Below, piece by piece: positions 60,158 to 64,000 of a DNA stretch of 64,000 nucleotides. Location: the NCBI GenBank assembly GCA_011037195.1, contig JAAEAF010000236.1, positions 62,001 to 126,000 on the forward strand, given 5' to 3'. Position 1 is the first letter of the stretch; each line of letters starts with the position of its first letter. The stretch is from Triatoma infestans (Eukaryota > Arthropoda > Insecta > Hemiptera > Reduviidae). The notes below the pieces were generated by a model that saw only the letters and a list, made by a program, of their open reading frames with translations, did no database searches and was not told where the DNA came from. Position numbers and translations under genes: made by a program.

Positions 60158-60398
60158 AGTCTTTAAGTCCAACAAACAAAACAAAGTTATAGTGTTTATT
60201 TATTTATTTTCATTATTTTAGTTTGTATTATGCAATGTACATTTAGACAAAATTTATAATTTATTATTTTTTCATCTTTGAAAGTGGGTGTTTTTCTTGT
60301 GTTCTTTTCGAAAGGTTTTATTATTTCACATATATTTAACTTTCAATATTCTTGATATTTCAACTAATGTTTGTATTTATAAATTTGAATATTTTTAC

Positions 60399-60508
60399 TT
60401 TCTCATACTGCTGAAGAGAAAATATTACCATCTTGTCAAATTTTCAATATCGAGTTTTCACAAGATATACTTGTAGCACCCAAAGTCAAAAAAAATGTGT
60501 TTTAGAAA

Positions 60509-60544
<36 letters not shown>

Positions 60545-61167
60545 TGCGTGTGAACAGCATAGCTTAAAAAACGAAAAGTAACACAGAAAGTTCAAACTTG
60601 ATATTCTGTTTAAGTATCACCATGGGATCCGTCAGGAAGTTATCTGTCAAAATTACTCAACCGGAAGTACTACGTTACTGAATAATTTTTTTTTCCATTT
60701 TTTTGTTTATTATACAATAATATTATAATGGTTTCCCTTTAATTTAGTTTATTATACAATACCTTTATCTAAAATAATATTAATTACAATTAAATATGTT
60801 GCCAAAAAACCTGAATTTGAAAAATATCAATATCAATTGCCCGGAATTTTTATTCAACATTTTTTTTCCGTTTTCCTGTATTGAAACACTAGATTGATTT
60901 CATTGAATTTGGTATACAACTTGTAGATAAGAGACATATTAATTTTGTTAGAGACTTTCTTTCAAAAAAGCTCAATTTTGGGAGTTTTGGGTGACGGGTA
61001 AAGTTTGGATTCCTCAAAAAAGTGGTTTTTATTAAAGTTTAGATTCTCCCATTGATATAATATTGAAGACAATTAAACATCTAGTAAGAATTATATATTT
61101 GAAGAAAATCTGTCATTCATAACTCTGTAAATTGTTCTGAGAGAAAGTCGTTGGAGTGTTTCACATC
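60399..61167 (+). repeat. Family A repeat copy, long form
   Basis: The head TACTTTCTCATACTGCTGAA with TATTACCATCTTGTCAAATT, a perfect (GT)n at 60511-60542, AACGAAAAGTAACACAG, CAACCGGAAGTACTACG (60659-60675) and the tail AGAGAAAGTCGTTGGAGTGT (about 61139-61158) are all present. Confidence 0.75.
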
Positions 61168-61284
61168 AGACTTCTTTTTTTATCTTTTATACACATTTTT
61201 GCCGTAAAATCAAGCAGATCTCATAAGCTATGTTTCAAATACCTCATTTTCATTATTGTACTTTTTTATTTAAAATGAATAATT

Positions 61285-61605
61285 AAAAAAGTTTCCGAGT
61301 TGAGACCGCGTCAACTAAAAACCGACGTTTGGCTCAATGTTGCAATGAGCCTCTTCAGGGTCGCTACACCTTGAAAGCCTACAAGGCAAACCACAAAGGC
61401 TTAATAAATAGTAATTATTATTACTTACACTGATACCTCCAATATCAAACAATACATCAATACATTGTTACACATGGATGTGTGCAACAATATCCATTTT
61501 GGCTAACTGTGGCCCAGTTCTCTCTCCGCTCTTTCTTTTCCAAATGCCAATTTCCGCTTGACTTTTTATCATTTAATTTCAACTATCATATTTTGTAAAT
61601 ACGTA
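61285..61605 (-). mobile_element. Penelope-type terminal fragment
   Basis: On the minus strand CTGAAGA (61358-61352), a stem GGCTCA...TGAGCC (61351-61331) and AAACGTCGG follow one another, the same order as at the end of the Penelope-like element (28949-28926). The right edge repeats the arm of 59551-60157. No coding part is present. Confidence 0.45.
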
Positions 61606-61844
61606 AAGGTGATTAACATATAAAAGTAGGATGATTCTAGGAAGATCGGGTTCGAAACTGGTTCACCAGGCATATGCGACTGGTCAATGTACGAACACTG
61701 TCATGCTGTAGCCACAGTAGGTCTAGCACAAATTAGAAATGCTTCCCAATCGCCCATGATCATCTACTGATAAATCATCATAGATTCCTCCATCTACTGT
61801 ATTCTTTTTAAGGGGAATTTTTTATAAAGTTTTCTACGTGCATT

Positions 61845-61985
61845 TCAGGCGCTCTCGGACGATGTTTACTCGTTATATATAACACTGCCCATCACCAAAC
61901 CGTGAACTACAATGGTTCCTAGGGAGAGTAAGGCAACACTCTTGGATTCGAAACTGGAGTCTCAGGTTTTCCAGTTTGACTCGCT
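61845..61985 (-). mobile_element. SINE copy
   Basis: GCGCTCTCGGACGATGTTTA, CCATCACCAAACCGTGAACT and TTCCTAGGGAGAG match the SINE body in the same order as 48985-49080, followed by part of the tRNA-like head. Confidence 0.65.
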
Positions 61986-61999
61986 ACCATTTAAGTTTT

Positions 62000-63840
62000 G
62001 AGTAATATAATTATATTCCATCGAAACTTAACTCTTAAAAACAAAAAAAATGAAAAATAGTTCAGTCAGAGAGGTTATATTGCTCCTCTTAAATCTTGAA
62101 TTTTTTTTTTTTGAACAATGCTTAAAATGCTGTTAAAAAAAGAAAAAAAAAGGAAAGAAACTATGAACGGCATACACTATTTAACATAACTTTATTACCA
62201 GTCTGATTTTTAGCTTATTTAGAAAATTTGTTGGTTTTGAACTTTTCCCCATATAAGAAATAAATATTCTTTAAAGCAGGTTTCTTCTTTCTCAGCTAGC
62301 ATAAAAATGTCTCATTTACATTGCTAAAAAACAGGTATTTTATTATTGAGAATGTCTGAAATCAGTTGTAATGAAATAAAATGCCATAAATACAAGTAAA
62401 AATATTTTCTGCTGACACATGCTAATTTAGAGTTAGATATTTTTTGGGTAATAATGTAAATTAGGGTCGGCAAAGCGGTTCCCTAATAGACTTAAAATAG
62501 AGCTGGGTGTGCACAGACGAATGATGAGTCTGTCGCATTATTTTAACTTAGTGAAGCATCTGCAAAGAGCTTAGGAAGTGCCGTTTGTCTCGGGCTTATA
62601 AATAGGTCGATTTATATTACCCAAAACATAAGTCCTTTCCTATCAGAAACGGGAAGGAGGATCTTCATTATAATGCATTTATCTATTTAGGCGGCAAAAA
62701 TTTTTATTAGTTTTTTTTAAAGTTAAATGTAGGGTTTTTCTAATATACCATGGGGTTAATATACGGTTTTCTCTAATAGATTTTTTGATTCAGGTAGTAA
62801 AAAAATTCTTTGTCTTGAAGTGAAGCACATGTATGATTCCACTTTTTTATTGTAGTGGAACTTGATACCACATAATAATTTCTTGAGGGGGATCAGACAA
62901 AAAAAAAATTCCAGCCTAATTTTTCTCTAGTTCCCAGCATTGATTGCATATTATTCCAGAGGCAATTCCAGAATAATAATAATAAAAACAAAATTCTGGG
63001 CGCTTCAATTTCAATCTTCGATTTTTTTTTTTTTTTCAGATTAGTTCAAACTTAGAGAAATTTATTTTTAATTCAGTATTTCCAGATACCAAATACCACT
63101 TTAATGTTTGCATATCCACTTTAATGTTCAATAAATAATACCACATTAAGTGTGATTGTGTTTTCAATCACAAAACATGTTTAAATAAGTATATTGTAAA
63201 AAGAAAATCAGAATTTATAATCTAAAAAGACTTAATCCGAATAAAAATACAATATTACCTATTTTAATAGATTTTTTTTTGTTTCAATCTAAAATTTACT
63301 GATGCTTCTGATTTTGCAGCTTCCCAGTCAATTTACTTAAATCTCGGTTATAACTCGGATTCCAAACTTTCATCAATTGTTCCGGTTTTAATTTAATTAA
63401 TTGAAGAGAAATTATGTTCACTGTTGTAACATTGAATCAAAACACCAAAAGCAAGACGCCCAGCGCATGAATAATTAGTTCGGAACGACTTCCGTCTAGA
63501 TATAATTACCTGTGGTGTTTCTTTCATAGTTTGCTCATTTTCTTCAGTTTGTGCTACTATTTCCTGAAGTTTTTTTCCCAGATATTTTTAAACCTAAAGC
63601 TCCATTTGTATTTCTGCAATTGATATTCCGGAAAAAAGCTTCTTCTGAAATCTGATAGGGCAGCTGATTAGTTTGTTCAATTTTTTGTTGTGGCACCAGT
63701 TACATTAAGCAAGGTAAACATTTAGAGGTATTTCAAATGCAACGTAATTATCACTTGTTCATAATATAAAAGTTCATGCATAACACACACACACATATGC
63801 ATAGTATATCTAGCGCACCAATAGGCCATTCAAATATCAA
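62000..63840. other. AT-rich stretch, nothing recognised
   Basis: Many homopolymer runs and no open frame of note are present. A short CA run is at 63783-63796. Confidence 0.5.
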
Positions 63841-63930
63841 TATATATTTTTTTTTATTGACTGCGAGAAGGAACCAAGCCCTATGCTATCCAAAACCCCT
63901 CTGGGCCCATATAGCTACCCTAAAGACCGG
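63840..63930 (-). mobile_element. I-type LINE 3' end fragment, fused to a SINE
   Basis: GAAGGAACCAAGCCCTATGC and CCCATATAGCTACCCTAAAG match the LINE 3' end seen at 21770-21830. The match stops at about 63930, where SINE sequence (GTGCACTGCCGGCCTCC) begins directly. Confidence 0.65.
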
Positions 63931-64000
63931 ATCCTTCTCAGTGCACTGCCGGCCTCCAGACAGTGTTCTCTTGTCACAAACAACACTGTCCATCAATGGA
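63930..64000 (-). mobile_element. SINE copy cut by the window end
   Basis: CTCAGTGCACTGCCGGCCTC and ACAACACTGTCC match 48975-49035 almost base for base. The copy continues beyond the window. Confidence 0.75.

Overview
The window is a stretch of insect nuclear genome. It is AT-rich, has spliced genes with short exons and long introns, carries no prokaryotic features, and is dense in transposable-element remains. Three host genes can be reconstructed from splice sites and reading frame: an NPDC1/CAB-1 family transmembrane protein (+, 12736-18125, 5' end not found), the THO complex WD40 subunit THOC3 (+, 35008-36396, complete) and a cysteine-rich protein with DUF4789-type modules (-, 49539-45571, 5' end not found). 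DUF4789 proteins are mainly arthropod proteins. Together with the repeat content this suggests an insect, perhaps a hemipteran, but the species cannot be named from the sequence alone.

Layout. 1-12.2 kb: LINE 3' ends, a repeat family with a conserved head and tail (here 'family A'), a hairpin element carrying an apparently twin-primed LINE, and a dead Tc1/mariner-type element. 12.7-18.1 kb: the NPDC1-like gene. 18.1-21.7 kb: AT-rich, nothing recognised. 21.7-32.3 kb: one degraded I-type LINE on the minus strand, interrupted by a Penelope-like element (12-bp target duplication) and by a deleted Gypsy-type LTR element (4-bp target duplication). 33.9-36.4 kb: a family A copy, then THOC3. 38.5-42.3 kb: a PIF/Harbinger relic. 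42.5-44.3 kb: SINE copies and a Tc1 relic. 45.6-49.5 kb: the DUF4789 gene, with a near-perfect palindrome of about 550 bp and a SINE in its introns. 49.8-64 kb: LINE, SINE, family A and inverted-repeat elements.

The three host genes are not functionally linked: NPDC1 is a neuronal/vesicle membrane protein family, THOC3 acts in mRNA export, and the DUF4789 protein is probably secreted. No novel defence or metabolic system was seen. What deserves a second look is repeat biology: the nested retroelements with identifiable target-site duplications, the twin-priming structure, family A (possibly non-autonomous helentron-like), hammerhead-like motifs in Penelope-type ends, and the long palindromes.
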